Assembly (NCBI RefSeq): GCF_026810445.1
Contig: NZ_CP113949.1
Coordinates: forward strand, 5,383,501-5,447,500
Direction of reading: 5' to 3'
Length of the DNA stretch: 64,000 nt
DNA from: Pseudomonas sp. BSw22131
GTDB lineage: Bacteria; Pseudomonadota; Gammaproteobacteria; Pseudomonadales; Pseudomonadaceae
The notes beneath the pieces were generated by a model. That model was given only the letters and a program-made list of their open reading frames with translations, made no database searches and had not been told where the DNA came from. Of the stretch, positions 35,749-46,731 are shown in pieces; within the stretch, counting starts at the first letter, position 1, and every line of letters starts with the position of its first letter. The position numbers and the translations under genes are program-made.

Positions 35749-38700
35749 GCACATTGCTCCAGTACGCGATGCTTTCAAGCAGCGCGGCCTCTTGATAAGG
35801 CTTGCTCATGTATTCATTCACCCCCACCGCCAACGCGCGGTCACGATGCTTCTGACCGGAGCGTGAAGTGATCATGATGATCGGCAAGTGCTTGAACACG
35901 TCGTCCGCACGGATCTTGCTCGCGACCTCAAATCCATCCATGCGCGGCATTTCGATGTCCAGCAGCATGATGTCCGGGGTGTGTTCTTTCAGCAGTGCCA
36001 TGGCATCGACCCCGTCCTTGGCGGTCAGCACGTTCATGCCGTTGCGCTCCAACAGCCGCCCGGTGACCTTGCGAACAGTCACCGAATCATCCACCACCAT
36101 CACCAGCAGGGGTTTGACCTGCTCCACTTCGGCGTAATTCGCCGGGGCCTGGCCGGACGCCTGCAACGCCAGCTGCCGCGCATGGAACCTGCGGATATGG
36201 GCGAACAGGTCAAGAATAAACACCACCCGGCCGTCCCCCAGAATCGTTGCGCCGGAAATACCCTTCACCCCGGCGAACTGCGCACCGAGGTTTTTCACCA
36301 CAATCTCGCGTGTGCCGGCCAACGCATCGACCTGCACCGCCAGCCATTGGTCATGCACATGCACCAGCAGCACCGGCAACGGTTGGGTCTGACCGATCAA
36401 TTTTGGTGGTTGGCCGCTGTTTAAAAGCTCACCCAGATAGCGCAGCTCGTAGGTGCGCTCACCATATTGATAGCGTGGCGGGCTGGCCTTGTAATACGTT
36501 TCCAGCTCCACAGGCATCACCCGCACGATGCCTTCGATGCTATTGAGCGGCACGGCGTATTGTTCTTCGCCGCACTGCACCATCAGCGCCCGGTTTACCG
36601 ACACCGAAAACGGCAGACGGATACGAAACCGTGCGCCCTGCCCGGACTTGGAGTCGATCACCATCGACCCGCCCAGCTCTTTGACTTCAGCGTGAACCAC
36701 GTCCATGCCCACGCCGCGCCCGGAAATCTGGGTGATGGTCTCAGCCGTAGAGAAGCCAGCCTGCAGAATGAACTGCAGCGTGTCGTGCTCGCTCAGTACA
36801 GTGTGCGGGCCAATCATGCCGCGCTTGATCGCCTTTCGCCGCACCGCTTCAAAATCGACACCGGCGCCGTCATCGCTCATTTCAATGACGATGTCGCCGC
36901 CTTCATGAGCCAGGCTGAGCGTGATGTGCCCGGCCTCCGGCTTACCTGTTTCCAGGCGCTTCTCCGTGCTCTCAAGGCCGTGATCGATGGCGTTGCGCAG
37001 CATATGCTCCAACGGCGCAACCATGCGTTCGAGCACGTTACGGTCCATTTCGCCTTCGGCATTGATGACGTCGAACCTGACCTTCTTGTTCAACTCGCCA
37101 GACACCTGCCGCACGATCCGGCGCAGGCGCGGCACCATGCGCTCGAACGGCACCATGCGTGTGCGCATCAGGCTTTCCTGCAGCTCGGTGTTGACCCGCG
37201 CTTGCTGCTGCGAAAGGGTCTGGGCGTCATGCGCACGGGCGTCGAGCGTTTCTTTCAGGTCCATCAGGTCAGAGGCCGACTCGAACAGCGCCCGCGACAA
37301 TTGCTGCAATTGCGAGTGGCGATCCATTTCAAGCGGGTCGAAATCTTCATAACCCAAGCGCTCGGCCTGGGTTTGATCACGGCTGACAATCCGGCCCTGG
37401 GTTTCCATGTCGAGGCGGCGCAACTGGTCGCACATCCGCTCGATGGTGGTTTCCATCTCAACGAGCGTCACTTGCGCGTCACTGACCTGCTGCTCGATCC
37501 GGCCACGGAAAATAGACGTTTCACCCGCCAGATTGACCAGTTCTTCCAACTGCTCGGCAGGCACCTTGACCATCTCCGGCCCTGTGCGCTCGGCATCGGT
37601 TTCCGCAGGCGAAAGGAGCGCGGCAGCATCCGTCGGTGTCGGCTCTATTCTGGGGACTTCGACCGGCTTGCTCACCGCCTCGGGCATGCCGCCCGTGGAC
37701 GCATACTGACGAATGCTGTCGATCAGCAACGCCGGGTTAGGTAAAGACTCGCAGGCGCGCACCGCGTCAAGCATGTCGGCCAGCATATCGTGGCCGCTTT
37801 GCAGCAGTCCGTTGAGCAGCGCGTTGTTTCCCTTCAGCCCGCCGGACGCAAGGTTTTCATAAAGCGATTCAAGTTCGTGAGCGAGATCGCCAACAGGTGC
37901 GATCTCAACCATGCGAGCGCCGCCCTTGAGCGTGTGCAGGTCACGTAGCAGATTCTCCACTTCCAGCGTGTTCTGCGGTTCTGCCTGCCAGCGCACCAAG
38001 GCCGCACCCGCACTTTCGATGATCTCGTAGCCTTCTTCGAGGAAGATCTCCAGCAGCTCAGGATCGCGCTCGTCCAGGGTGTGGATCATCGATTCGACGT
38101 TGCGAGCGGGCGGGGCCTCAGCCTCCGTGACCTGTCCATAACAGTTGTTCTGACGAAAGGAGCGTATGGCTTCGACCACCGCCTGGGGCGAGGTCAGCGG
38201 CATGTTGTGTTGCAGTTGATCGAGCATCAAGGCCAGATGATCGTGACTGCGCACCAACAACTCAGCCAGCTCAGGGCTGTGGCTGCATCGCCGGTCGATC
38301 AGGCATTCATACAACGACTCCAGCTCATGACCGAGGTCTCCCACCGGCTCGATTTCCGCCATCCGCGCGCCGCCCTTGAGCGTGTGCAAGTCACGCTGCA
38401 ATGAAGAAAGCGGCATCGGGTTTTCAGGGTCGTCCAGCCAGCGCTGCAGGGCGTGACCTGCGCTGTCGAGAATGTCGGCGGCTTCCTCGAGAAATATCTC
38501 GACGATTTCCTGATCCAGCCCGTCACGGGACTCAGCCGGTTCAGGCACGACTGGTTCATCAGGCACCACAGCGCTCAGGTCGGTGATATTGAGCGTGCCG
38601 TCGCTGGCGGTTTTGATCACGCCCATGGCACCCGGATCAAGCGCCTCGTCAAGCAGCTCACGCAGCGCTTGTATACGTTCCGGGCATGCCTCCACCTGCT

Positions 38701-41700
38701 GGCCGGCGGCTACCTGATCAAGCATGTTGATCAGGGCTTCGTGTGCGTTTTCCGCCTCGACAAAGAAGCGCTCACTGATGCCGAGACTGCTTTCCTCCAC
38801 CGCGCCGTACAGGTCAAGCAGCGCTTCGCACAGCTCATCCACTTGCGGCAGATCCGCCATGTGAGCGCCGTGTCCGAGCATGGTCAGTTCGTCCAGCAAC
38901 GCGCTCAATTCCTGACGCTCGCCGGGATGCGCTCGCCAGCGGTTGAGCAGGCTTTCGGCGTCGAGCAGGATGTCCATCCCTTCAGTCAGAAAGGTCTCGA
39001 TCAGCTTGGGGTTACGCCGGAGGCGCACACCGTCCTCGGCAGTGCTCATCGCGGCGGCCATGCGCTCGTCGAGCAAGGCGCGCGCAGATTCGATCAGCGG
39101 CGCGGCACCTGCGATGGGCATCAGCGGGTCTTCGTCCAGATGCGCCAACCCTTCGCGAAACAGCGGCTCACTGCGGCGCAGCAACTCGATTTCGGACTCG
39201 CCCACGGGGATCTGGTTGGTCTTGAACTCGCGCACCAGTTGGTCAAGCGGGCTGGCCAACTCGGCGATCGGTAAAACGCCGGCCATGTAGGCGCTGCCTT
39301 TGAGCGTGTGCAGCGCGCGCAGCAATTCATCGCTGAAGGTCAGTGAGTCGATGTCATGGGCGGACTCAAGAAAACGATTGAGCGTTTCCAGATGGGTATG
39401 CGCTTCCTGACGAAATATCCCCAGCAACTGCGGGTCGAAGCCCTCTTCTACCGGGTCCTCCGGAGTCTGAACAACTGGCTCGGCATCAGCCGCCGTCACC
39501 GCCGCTTCGGGGTCCAGGCCTTGGGACAGTGCATGCGCACGTGCCGCCAGCTTGTCGACATCGTCGCGCTGACGCTGCACGTCTTCGGCGAAATCGCGTA
39601 TCACGTCGGGCAGCAGCGTTTGCACATCGATCAACAGCTGGAGCACGGCAGCGTCAGGTTCGACGCTGTCTTCGAGTACGCGATTGAGCAGGTTCTCCAC
39701 CGACCAGGCCAGCTCGCCCAAGATCAATGCGCGCACCATCCGCCCACTGCCCTTGAGCGTATGGAAGGCACGACGGATTTCAGTCAGGGCGGGGAAATCA
39801 TCGGTATCCGCAAACCAGCGCGGCAAATAGTGGCGCAACGCGGCGAGCATTTCGTCGGTTTCTTCCAGAAACACATCACGCAGTTCATCATCCACCGCCT
39901 GTTCGCCTTTGGGCGGCGGCAGCAAGCTGGTAGGCACGTGGCGCGCCGGCGGGTTGATCGCCGAAACGGGGCTGGCCAGCACATCAGCGATGGTCTGGGT
40001 GGGGCTGACCAACGCCTCTCGGGCGCGCAGCTCAAGCATTTCCTGATCGCTGATGACTTCTTCCAGTACCGGCAGATCCACGATGCCGGGTGCAGGCGAG
40101 TATCCCAACCTGGCGAGGCTCTCCTGAGCCATGTCCAACACATGCTCGCCGGGGGCTTCCGGGTCCTCGGCCATGCGCTCGAGGTAATACTCGACGCCGG
40201 TAATAACGTCGGCGAGGCTGTCGAGCTGGCCCTGAGCCGGGCGATCTTCCTCGATCAGCAAGTGATCGAGGATGTAGTCGTTGCACGCTGACAACAGCCC
40301 GGACGCTCGCGCCAACGGGATCATCGCCAACGCACCGCGCACCTGCACCAGCAAAGCCGACAAGGGCTCCAGACGCTCGCGGTCCCAGTCGCCATCAATG
40401 TAATCGACGATCACATCCTTGGCCTGTTGCAGCACGACGCGGGCTTCCTTGATCACCAACTGGTGAATCTGGCTCAGGTCGGTGGTGGGCAAACGGCTCT
40501 CTTCGCGGCTGCTCTGATCAACCGTGCCAGCCATGCCCGCCAGCGTCGCCTCCACGTAAAGCAAGGCGCCGGCGACGTCCATCAAAGACGCGTCGCTGGC
40601 CTCGCGCTGGCCTTGAGCCAACCCCTGAACAACCGCCAACTGATCGATGATCACCTTGCGCGGCTGACCAAACCCCAGCACGGCAAGGGTATCGGCGATC
40701 TGCCGCAACGGCGGCAACAGCGTGTTGAGCTCACTGACGTGCTGGCGATTGCCACGCACGAAAACGTCCAGCCGCTCTTTGGTGCGGACCAACTCGTCAC
40801 ACAGGGCGACGATCACTGAGCGCATCGCGTCGCGATCCGGCCCGGCCATGCGTGCGCGCTCTTCATCCACGACCGCGCTGTGCGGCAGGGCGTCATCGAG
40901 TCCGTATTGCTCCTTCAGGTCGAGCATCTTTTGCGCTTTGCTGTCGGACTTGGCGATGTAAAACAGCAGGCTTTTGAGCAGCTCGTCCGGCGCCGGCTGG
41001 TTGATGCCCGCAATGCCCTGGTCGAGCAGACGCTTGAGTTCTTTGTCGGCATCTTTGAACAGGCTGCGCAACGCGGGGCTGTTGGCAAAGTTGCCACTGG
41101 CCATGGTTTCCACCAACGCGGAAGCGATACACCACAGCGCACCCAAGGGCGCGTCCTTGCACAACCACTCAAGCCGGGCGAAGACTTTGGTCATGTAGCC
41201 CAGCTGTTTTTGCAGATCTTGCTCGCGCAGCAGCCCGACGAGCGCGGTCTGCAGGGTCTGTCGCAATTTGCGCAACAGGGCAGGCAGCTCCGGGTTGTCG
41301 CGCAGAGCGAGCTTTTCAGCCTCCAGCGGCGGGACGATCAGCAGTTGCGGGGCGAACAGACTGGTTTCAGACAGCAGGCTCTCGCCACGCGCACTGCGCA
41401 GATCGTTGAGCAGCGGCAAGACCACCAACGGCAAATCGCGGCGTGCCGAGTGAATACGGTCCAGATAGATCGGCAGTTGCGTCAGCGCCAGCTTCAGCAA
41501 CTGCACGGCTTCGGCGCGCTGGCCGACGCGATCCTGTTGCAGCGCCAACGCCAGTTGTTCGATTTCTTCGGCCAGCAGTGCTGCGCCGTAGAACTCGATC
41601 ATCTGCAAACTGCCATGAACCTGATGAATGGCGTCCAGACAGCCGTCCATCGCCGTCGAGTCTTCCGGGCTCGCGACGAAGGTTTCCAGGTCCTGCCGGG

Positions 41701-41770
41701 CCTGCGTGAGGGTCTCGGCTATCTCGCCCTTGACCCACTCCAGGGCCACGTAGTCGTGCCGATCAGCCAT
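35741..41770 (-). CDS. chpA: Hybrid histidine kinase ChpA of the Pil-Chp system
   Basis: 2009 residues. Order: a degenerate N-terminal phosphotransfer-like domain (HQVHGSLQM, near 52); four canonical HPt domains with HTLKG histidines H670, H821, H1129 and H1279; one degenerate HPt near 965 (LGHGAHM, no HTLKG). The dimerisation and CheA-type ATPase domain follows (RNAIDHGLE near 1590, then GRGVGMDVV), then a CheW-like domain (about 1735-1870) and a C-terminal receiver (VMVVDDSVTVRK, DIEMPRMDGF). It phosphorylates PilG and PilH to control twitching and cAMP. It is clearly shorter than the roughly 2470-residue P. aeruginosa protein. The start follows GCGGAGTCAAC. Confidence 0.93.
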   Translation of the reverse strand: MADRHDYVALEWVKGEIAETLTQARQDLETFVASPEDSTAMDGCLDAIHQVHGSLQMIEFYGAALLAEEIEQLALALQQDRVGQRAEAVQLLKLALTQLPIYLDRIHSARRDLPLVVLPLLNDLRSARGESLLSETSLFAPQLLIVPPLEAEKLALRDNPELPALLRKLRQTLQTALVGLLREQDLQKQLGYMTKVFARLEWLCKDAPLGALWCIASALVETMASGNFANSPALRSLFKDADKELKRLLDQGIAGINQPAPDELLKSLLFYIAKSDSKAQKMLDLKEQYGLDDALPHSAVVDEERARMAGPDRDAMRSVIVALCDELVRTKERLDVFVRGNRQHVSELNTLLPPLRQIADTLAVLGFGQPRKVIIDQLAVVQGLAQGQREASDASLMDVAGALLYVEATLAGMAGTVDQSSREESRLPTTDLSQIHQLVIKEARVVLQQAKDVIVDYIDGDWDRERLEPLSALLVQVRGALAMIPLARASGLLSACNDYILDHLLIEEDRPAQGQLDSLADVITGVEYYLERMAEDPEAPGEHVLDMAQESLARLGYSPAPGIVDLPVLEEVISDQEMLELRAREALVSPTQTIADVLASPVSAINPPARHVPTSLLPPPKGEQAVDDELRDVFLEETDEMLAALRHYLPRWFADTDDFPALTEIRRAFHTLKGSGRMVRALILGELAWSVENLLNRVLEDSVEPDAAVLQLLIDVQTLLPDVIRDFAEDVQRQRDDVDKLAARAHALSQGLDPEAAVTAADAEPVVQTPEDPVEEGFDPQLLGIFRQEAHTHLETLNRFLESAHDIDSLTFSDELLRALHTLKGSAYMAGVLPIAELASPLDQLVREFKTNQIPVGESEIELLRRSEPLFREGLAHLDEDPLMPIAGAAPLIESARALLDERMAAAMSTAEDGVRLRRNPKLIETFLTEGMDILLDAESLLNRWRAHPGERQELSALLDELTMLGHGAHMADLPQVDELCEALLDLYGAVEESSLGISERFFVEAENAHEALINMLDQVAAGQQVEACPERIQALRELLDEALDPGAMGVIKTASDGTLNITDLSAVVPDEPVVPEPAESRDGLDQEIVEIFLEEAADILDSAGHALQRWLDDPENPMPLSSLQRDLHTLKGGARMAEIEPVGDLGHELESLYECLIDRRCSHSPELAELLVRSHDHLALMLDQLQHNMPLTSPQAVVEAIRSFRQNNCYGQVTEAEAPPARNVESMIHTLDERDPELLEIFLEEGYEIIESAGAALVRWQAEPQNTLEVENLLRDLHTLKGGARMVEIAPVGDLAHELESLYENLASGGLKGNNALLNGLLQSGHDMLADMLDAVRACESLPNPALLIDSIRQYASTGGMPEAVSKPVEVPRIEPTPTDAAALLSPAETDAERTGPEMVKVPAEQLEELVNLAGETSIFRGRIEQQVSDAQVTLVEMETTIERMCDQLRRLDMETQGRIVSRDQTQAERLGYEDFDPLEMDRHSQLQQLSRALFESASDLMDLKETLDARAHDAQTLSQQQARVNTELQESLMRTRMVPFERMVPRLRRIVRQVSGELNKKVRFDVINAEGEMDRNVLERMVAPLEHMLRNAIDHGLESTEKRLETGKPEAGHITLSLAHEGGDIVIEMSDDGAGVDFEAVRRKAIKRGMIGPHTVLSEHDTLQFILQAGFSTAETITQISGRGVGMDVVHAEVKELGGSMVIDSKSGQGARFRIRLPFSVSVNRALMVQCGEEQYAVPLNSIEGIVRVMPVELETYYKASPPRYQYGERTYELRYLGELLNSGQPPKLIGQTQPLPVLLVHVHDQWLAVQVDALAGTREIVVKNLGAQFAGVKGISGATILGDGRVVFILDLFAHIRRFHARQLALQASGQAPANYAEVEQVKPLLVMVVDDSVTVRKVTGRLLERNGMNVLTAKDGVDAMALLKEHTPDIMLLDIEMPRMDGFEVASKIRADDVFKHLPIIMITSRSGQKHRDRALAVGVNEYMSKPYQEAALLESIAYWSNVHV

Positions 41771-41797
41771 GTTGACTCCGCTCAATACCCAAGGCGA

Positions 41798-43837
41798 TCA
41801 AAGCCTGTCTCGGGTCGGCAAGGTGAAGCCCGAAACCGAACGCCGCATGTCACTGGCCATTTTCGCGAGGTTGCCCATGCTCTTGGCGGTGGCGGCAGTG
41901 CCGGAGGTGGTTTGGGTGGTGGTCTGCTGGATCACGGTCATCGTTTCGGCGATCTGTTGACCCAGCGCCGCTTGCTGCCCGGCTGCGTTGGTGATGCTTT
42001 CGATCAACGCCGCAAGCACTTTGGAAACGCCTTCGATTTCTTCCAGAGCAACGCCTGCATCCTGCGCCAGGCGTGCACCGCGTACCACTTCAGTGGTGGT
42101 CTGCTCCATGGAAATCACGGCCTCGTTGGTATCGTTCTGGATCGCCCGCACCAGGGTTTCAATCTGCTTGGTGGCTGACGACGAACGCTCCGCCAGCCGC
42201 TGTACTTCGTCGGCCACCACCGCAAAACCACGTCCAGCATCGCCCGCCATGGATGCCTGAATCGCTGCGTTAAGCGCCAAAATATTGGTTTGATCGGCAA
42301 TGTCGTCGATCAGGCTGACAATGTCGCCAATCTCTTGCGAAGACTCGCCAAGGCGCTTGATGCGCTTGGAGGTGTCCTGAATCTGATCGCGAATATTGTC
42401 CATGCCGTTGATAGTGTTATGCACCACCTGATTGCCTTTGTTGGCAATGGCCACTGAGCGCTCGGCCACCCGGGAAGATTCCGTGGCATTGGCTGACACC
42501 TGATCGACCGAAGCTCCCATCAGGTTGACTGCGTTGGATGCCGCCGCAATTTGCAACGCCTGATGCTCGGACGCCGCGGCCAGTTGGGTGGCCGTGGTTT
42601 GCGTGTCCTTGACTGCGCCAAAGACTTGCTCGGCGGTAAGGTTGATAGTCGCCACCAGCTCACGCAGTTGGTCGATGGAATAGTTGATGGAGTCCGCGAT
42701 GGCCCCGGTGAAGTCCTCGGTCACGGAGGCGGCCACCGTCAGGTCGCCATCGGCGAGGTCTTCGATTTCATCGAGCAACCGCATGATTGCCGTCTGATTG
42801 CGGTCGTTTTTCTCTGCGGTCTCGCGCAATTGCCGATTGGTTTCCCGGACCATCACCAGCCCGATCAGGATGATTGACCCCAGCGCCAACAGCCCGAGCA
42901 CGTAGCCACCGTAGCTGTGCAGCACTCGTCCGCCTGCCATGTGCTCGAAGCTGTCGGCCAGCACCGAGGCCTCGTCAAGCAGGGTTTGCGACAGGTTGAA
43001 GATGTTGCTGGCAGCCTCACGTACATCGAGCAACTCGGGGGACGTCTCGAGAATCTCATCCACCGAACCTGACACGAACTGGAACAGCTCGGCGATCTCG
43101 GCCAGTCGCGCGCGGGCGTCACGGTCTTCGACCTGGGTGATTTTCAGCGCTGGATTGCCTTCGAGCATGCCACTCAATACGCGACCAAACTGATTGGCGT
43201 CGCGGCCAAAGGCATCGGCGGCCTGCACAGCGGTTTCATCGCCGGAGAGCACGGTATTGACAGCGCCGAGGATACGTTCGGCGAGCAAGGACTGGCGTTG
43301 GGCCAACGCGACTTGACTTGCGGGCGCCCGGGTTTGCAGAAGGATATCGACGACTTTCTCGGACTCGACCTGCAACTGGGGAATGGTTTCGGCAAGCGTC
43401 GCAGCCACCTGATGCAGAGAAAGCACGGTTTGCTCGCGAGACAGGATCACGTCGGTGCTTTTGCGCAGGTTTTCCCAGTCGTTCTGCACATCCTTGAGTT
43501 CGCCCTCGACATTGGCAGGCGCAGCGGGCAACCCGGTTTTGGGATCGCCCTTTTTCAGGTGCTGCCAGCGCAGGTCGAAGTCATTGCGCGCATCGGCCAG
43601 CAACTTGAAGGCGGCTGCCTTGCCAGCAGCGGCTTCGGTGGCGTTCTTGGCAATGCGCTGAGACAGGACGCGCAACTCGCCAGCGTGGCCGATGTACTGC
43701 TTGTCATAGTTCGACTGCGTGCTCAGGTAAGCGAAGTTGGCAAACAGCAACATGATGAAAATGATCAAGGCCACGAACAGGCCAAGAATCAGCGACCGGC
43801 TGCGCGCGCCTTCGAGTGATTTGCCGACATTACTCAT
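41798..43837 (-). CDS. pilJ: Methyl-accepting chemotaxis protein PilJ
   Basis: 679 residues: an N-terminal transmembrane helix ([17 protein letters not shown]), a helical periplasmic region, a second helix near 320-345 ([19 protein letters not shown]), a HAMP-like stretch, and a signalling domain with [28 protein letters not shown]. It is the receptor of the type IV pilus chemosensory array. It lies 27 bases before chpA, leaving no room for pilK, the methyltransferase gene found here in P. aeruginosa. Confidence 0.95.
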   Translation of the reverse strand: MSNVGKSLEGARSRSLILGLFVALIIFIMLLFANFAYLSTQSNYDKQYIGHAGELRVLSQRIAKNATEAAAGKAAAFKLLADARNDFDLRWQHLKKGDPKTGLPAAPANVEGELKDVQNDWENLRKSTDVILSREQTVLSLHQVAATLAETIPQLQVESEKVVDILLQTRAPASQVALAQRQSLLAERILGAVNTVLSGDETAVQAADAFGRDANQFGRVLSGMLEGNPALKITQVEDRDARARLAEIAELFQFVSGSVDEILETSPELLDVREAASNIFNLSQTLLDEASVLADSFEHMAGGRVLHSYGGYVLGLLALGSIILIGLVMVRETNRQLRETAEKNDRNQTAIMRLLDEIEDLADGDLTVAASVTEDFTGAIADSINYSIDQLRELVATINLTAEQVFGAVKDTQTTATQLAAASEHQALQIAAASNAVNLMGASVDQVSANATESSRVAERSVAIANKGNQVVHNTINGMDNIRDQIQDTSKRIKRLGESSQEIGDIVSLIDDIADQTNILALNAAIQASMAGDAGRGFAVVADEVQRLAERSSSATKQIETLVRAIQNDTNEAVISMEQTTTEVVRGARLAQDAGVALEEIEGVSKVLAALIESITNAAGQQAALGQQIAETMTVIQQTTTQTTSGTAATAKSMGNLAKMASDMRRSVSGFTLPTRDRL

Positions 43838-43910
43838 AATTCAGGCCCCCGCCTGGCCCCCACAGAATTCGGGTGTTGGAAACGGATGAGCACAGTATTG
43901 ATTCGTCCCA

Positions 43911-44450
43911 TTACAGCGCAACGTCCATGAAGCCCGGCGATTGCACGAGCTTTTCAGGGCTGAACACCAGCCAGGCCTGCTCACGCAAAAATTGCCCCTG
44001 CACGAACGGCGCGACCGCTGGATCACAATTGCCTGGCGTGTCGGGCATCAGGCTGCGCTCATTGAAGTGCTGCACGCCCAATACTTCATCCACCAGCAGC
44101 CCGGCAAACACGTCGTGGTGGTCGATCACCAGAACACGCCGCTGTTTGCGCAGGGCTGAAAGCTCCTGACCGAAGAACGCGCACAAGTCCATGATCGGCA
44201 GCAGCCGTCCACGCAGATTGGCCACGCCCTTGATCCACGGCTTTACGCCCGGCAATGCCGCGAAGCGAGGCTCGTGAAGGATTTCACCCACCTCCCCCAT
44301 CGGCGCGACGTAGAGGCGCTCGCCCATGCGAAAACCGATGCCGCTCCAGCCTTGCTGACGGGTCTCCTGCAAAGGCAAACCCGCTGCAAGCGAACGGCAT
44401 CGCTGGTCGATATCGAGCAGCAGTTGGAAGGCGGTCTGAGACTGAGCCAT
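43911..44450 (-). CDS. pilI: CheW-like adaptor PilI
   Basis: 179-residue CheW-domain protein. GIGFRMGERLYVAPMGEVGEILHEP and RGRLLPIMDLCAFFG are conserved. It couples PilJ to ChpA. The ATG at 44450 follows GGCAGGTAGCC; an upstream in-frame start overlaps pilH. It is 16 bases after pilH. Confidence 0.92.
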   Translation of the reverse strand: MAQSQTAFQLLLDIDQRCRSLAAGLPLQETRQQGWSGIGFRMGERLYVAPMGEVGEILHEPRFAALPGVKPWIKGVANLRGRLLPIMDLCAFFGQELSALRKQRRVLVIDHHDVFAGLLVDEVLGVQHFNERSLMPDTPGNCDPAVAPFVQGQFLREQAWLVFSPEKLVQSPGFMDVAL

Positions 44451-44466
44451 GGCTACCTGCCGGCGA

Positions 44467-44832
44467 TCAGCCTGCAAGAACCGCGTTCAGGGTTTTCATG
44501 AGTGTTTCTTCGTCCACGGGCTTGGTCAGATAGTCCCGCGCGCCCTGGCGCTTGCCCCAGACCTTGTCAGTCTCCTGATCTTTGGTGGTAATCATGATCA
44601 CCGGGATCATGTTGGTGTCAGCGTCTTTGGTCAGCTGACGGGTCGCCTGAAAGCCGTTGAGGCCGGGCATGACGATGTCCATCAACACCGCATCAGGTTT
44701 TTCCTGACGTGCCAGTGCGACACCGTCCGCACCGTTTTCGGCCTTCAGCACCTCATGCCCGTGCTTTTCAAGCATGCCGGTCAGTTTGTACATTTCGGTC
44801 GGCGAGTCATCGACGATCAGAATTCGAGCCAT
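44467..44832 (-). CDS. pilH: Response regulator PilH
   Basis: 121-residue single receiver domain: ILIVDDSPTE (acidic pocket), the phospho-acceptor aspartate in VLMDIVMPGLNG, the ITTK switch threonine region and the lysine in YLTKPVDEE. PilH tempers the output of ChpA and has been linked to pilus retraction. It lies 45 bases after pilG. Confidence 0.93.
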   Translation of the reverse strand: MARILIVDDSPTEMYKLTGMLEKHGHEVLKAENGADGVALARQEKPDAVLMDIVMPGLNGFQATRQLTKDADTNMIPVIMITTKDQETDKVWGKRQGARDYLTKPVDEETLMKTLNAVLAG

Positions 44833-44877
44833 GGTGTTTCCCCATAGGAACAGCCGCCCATCAACAGTGGGTCAGTT

Positions 44878-45288
44878 TTAAGATAGTTGTTGTTCTACTG
44901 CGACGAAACCCGGCACATGCGCCTTGATCGCGCTCAGCAGTTCTTCCTTGCTAAAAGGCTTGGTCAAAAACTGATCAGAGCCGACGATCCTACCCTTGGC
45001 TTTATCAAAGAGTCCGTCCTTGGATGACAACATGATCACCGGCGTCGATTTGAATGCCCGGTTGTTTTTGATCAGCGCACACGTCTGGTAGCCGTCGAGG
45101 CGGGGCATCATGATGTCGACAAAGATGATTCGCGGATGGTTATCGGCAATCTTGGCCAGCGCGTCGAAACCGTCGATGGCGGTAATAACCTCACACCCGA
45201 CGTTTTTCAACAGCGTCTCGGCGGTACGACGAATCGTGCGGGAATCGTCGATGACCATTACTTTCAATGGGGCTGAATGCTGTTCCAT
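44878..45288 (-). CDS. pilG: Response regulator PilG
   Basis: 136-residue receiver domain with VMVIDDSRTIRR, phospho-acceptor aspartate in IIFVDIMMPRLDGY, and FLTKPFSKEE. PilG promotes pilus extension and cAMP production on phosphorylation by ChpA. It heads the operon pilG-pilH-pilI-pilJ-chpA-chpC and is divergent from gshB, with a 252-base spacer that must hold both promoters. Confidence 0.93.
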   Translation of the reverse strand: MEQHSAPLKVMVIDDSRTIRRTAETLLKNVGCEVITAIDGFDALAKIADNHPRIIFVDIMMPRLDGYQTCALIKNNRAFKSTPVIMLSSKDGLFDKAKGRIVGSDQFLTKPFSKEELLSAIKAHVPGFVAVEQQLS

Positions 45289-45540
45289 GTCTGCTCTACC
45301 CTCGCCGCGGCGAATCGAATGGCTCGCCTTGCGCCGGGTGTATGGTAAGGGACGGGATCGTCAAACCCCGATCTAGACGGGTCAAAGGCAATAGGCACAA
45401 GGCCAGATGCCGAGCCTTTTTAGCACACTCTCCAGACGCAATCCATAAAGCGTGTGCCCCTTGACCCCGAGCATCCACAGCGCCACCCTGACGCCTATTT
45501 TCAGGCCATTGCGGCCATTACCGACCAGAGGATATTGCCC

Positions 45541-46497
45541 ATGAGCGTTCGCCTAGGAATTGTCATGGACCCCATCGAGCGCATCTCCTATAAAAAGGAC
45601 AGCTCGCTGGCCATGCTCCTTGCAGCGCAAGCGCGCGGATGGTCGCTGTTCTACATGGAGCAGCACGATCTTTACCAGGACGCGGGCCAGGCCCGTGCGC
45701 GGATGAAGCCGCTGAAAGTGTTTGCCGATCCGGCGCACTGGTTTGAGCTGGAGGCTGAAGTCGACAGCGGTCTGGACGATCTGGACGTGATCCTGATGCG
45801 CAAGGATCCGCCGTTCGACATGGAGTTCGTGTACTCCACTTACCTGCTGGAGCAAGCCGAGCGTGCTGGCGTGCTGGTGGTCAACAAGCCGCAGAGCCTG
45901 CGTGACTGCAATGAAAAACTGTTTGCCACGTTGTTCCCGCAGTGCACGCCGCCGACAGTGGTCAGCCGTCGCTCGGACATTCTGCGTGAGTTCGCTGCCA
46001 AGCACGGCGACGTCATCCTCAAGCCGCTGGACGGCATGGGCGGCGCGTCGATCTTCCGTCATCGCGCAACAGATCCAAACCTGTCGGTGATCCTGGAAAC
46101 CCTGACCAAACACGGCCAGGAACAAATCATGGCTCAGGCGTATCTGCCAGCGATCAAGGATGGCGACAAACGCATCCTGATGGTGGACGGTGAGCCGGTG
46201 CCGTATTGCCTGGCCCGTATTCCGGCGGCTGGTGAAACCCGCGGCAACCTGGCGGCCGGCGGCCGTGGCGAGGCGCGTCCGCTGACGGACCGTGATCGCT
46301 GGATCGCTGCCCAGATCGGCCCGACCCTGCGAGAAAAAGGCCTGCTGTTTGTCGGGCTCGATGTCATTGGCGAGCACTTGACTGAAATCAACGTCACCAG
46401 CCCGACCTGCATTCGCGAAATCGACAACGCGTTTGGTACCGACATTGGCGGGATGTTGATGGACGTGATCGAGAAGAAGCTCAAAGCACGCGCATGA
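45541..46497 (+). CDS. gshB: Glutathione synthetase
   Basis: 318 residues, ATP-grasp fold. VRLGIVMDPIERI at the N-terminus, DPPFDMEFVYSTYLLE, and KPLDGMGGASIFR plus GLLFVGLDVIG of the ATP-binding region are diagnostic. It joins gamma-glutamylcysteine and glycine. The ATG at 45541 follows GAGGATATTGCCC; upstream in-frame codons are non-homologous. Confidence 0.97.
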   Translation: MSVRLGIVMDPIERISYKKDSSLAMLLAAQARGWSLFYMEQHDLYQDAGQARARMKPLKVFADPAHWFELEAEVDSGLDDLDVILMRKDPPFDMEFVYSTYLLEQAERAGVLVVNKPQSLRDCNEKLFATLFPQCTPPTVVSRRSDILREFAAKHGDVILKPLDGMGGASIFRHRATDPNLSVILETLTKHGQEQIMAQAYLPAIKDGDKRILMVDGEPVPYCLARIPAAGETRGNLAAGGRGEARPLTDRDRWIAAQIGPTLREKGLLFVGLDVIGEHLTEINVTSPTCIREIDNAFGTDIGGMLMDVIEKKLKARA

Positions 46498-46498
46498 C

Positions 46499-46588
46499 TT
46501 GTAGGAGCGCGCTTGCCCGCGATTGCGGTTTGTCTGTCACATATTCGTGTCTGACACACCTTAATCGCGGGCAAGCGCGCTGCTACAA
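46499..46588. repeat. REP doublet (REPIN)
   Basis: GTAGGAGCGCGCTTGCCCGC followed by about 45 bases and then the inverse copy ending GCGCTGCTAC. It lies directly after the gshB stop. Confidence 0.9.
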
Positions 46589-46731
46589 CCGTGGACCATG
46601 CGTCCGGGTCTCCACTAATCGATCTGTCCGCATCAAAGCCCTGATATCGGCAAACAGTGCGTTATCATGCGCGGCCCGAATGACGCCCTAGGTTGGTTTG
46701 CAATGCTGGCTTTTGTGATCCCGGATCGCCA

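Noticed and set aside
36467..42178. Several 300-430-codon plus-strand frames opposite chpA and pilJ
   Set aside because: Composition dominated by H, Q and R, no motifs, and they overlap well-defined ChpA and PilJ domains.
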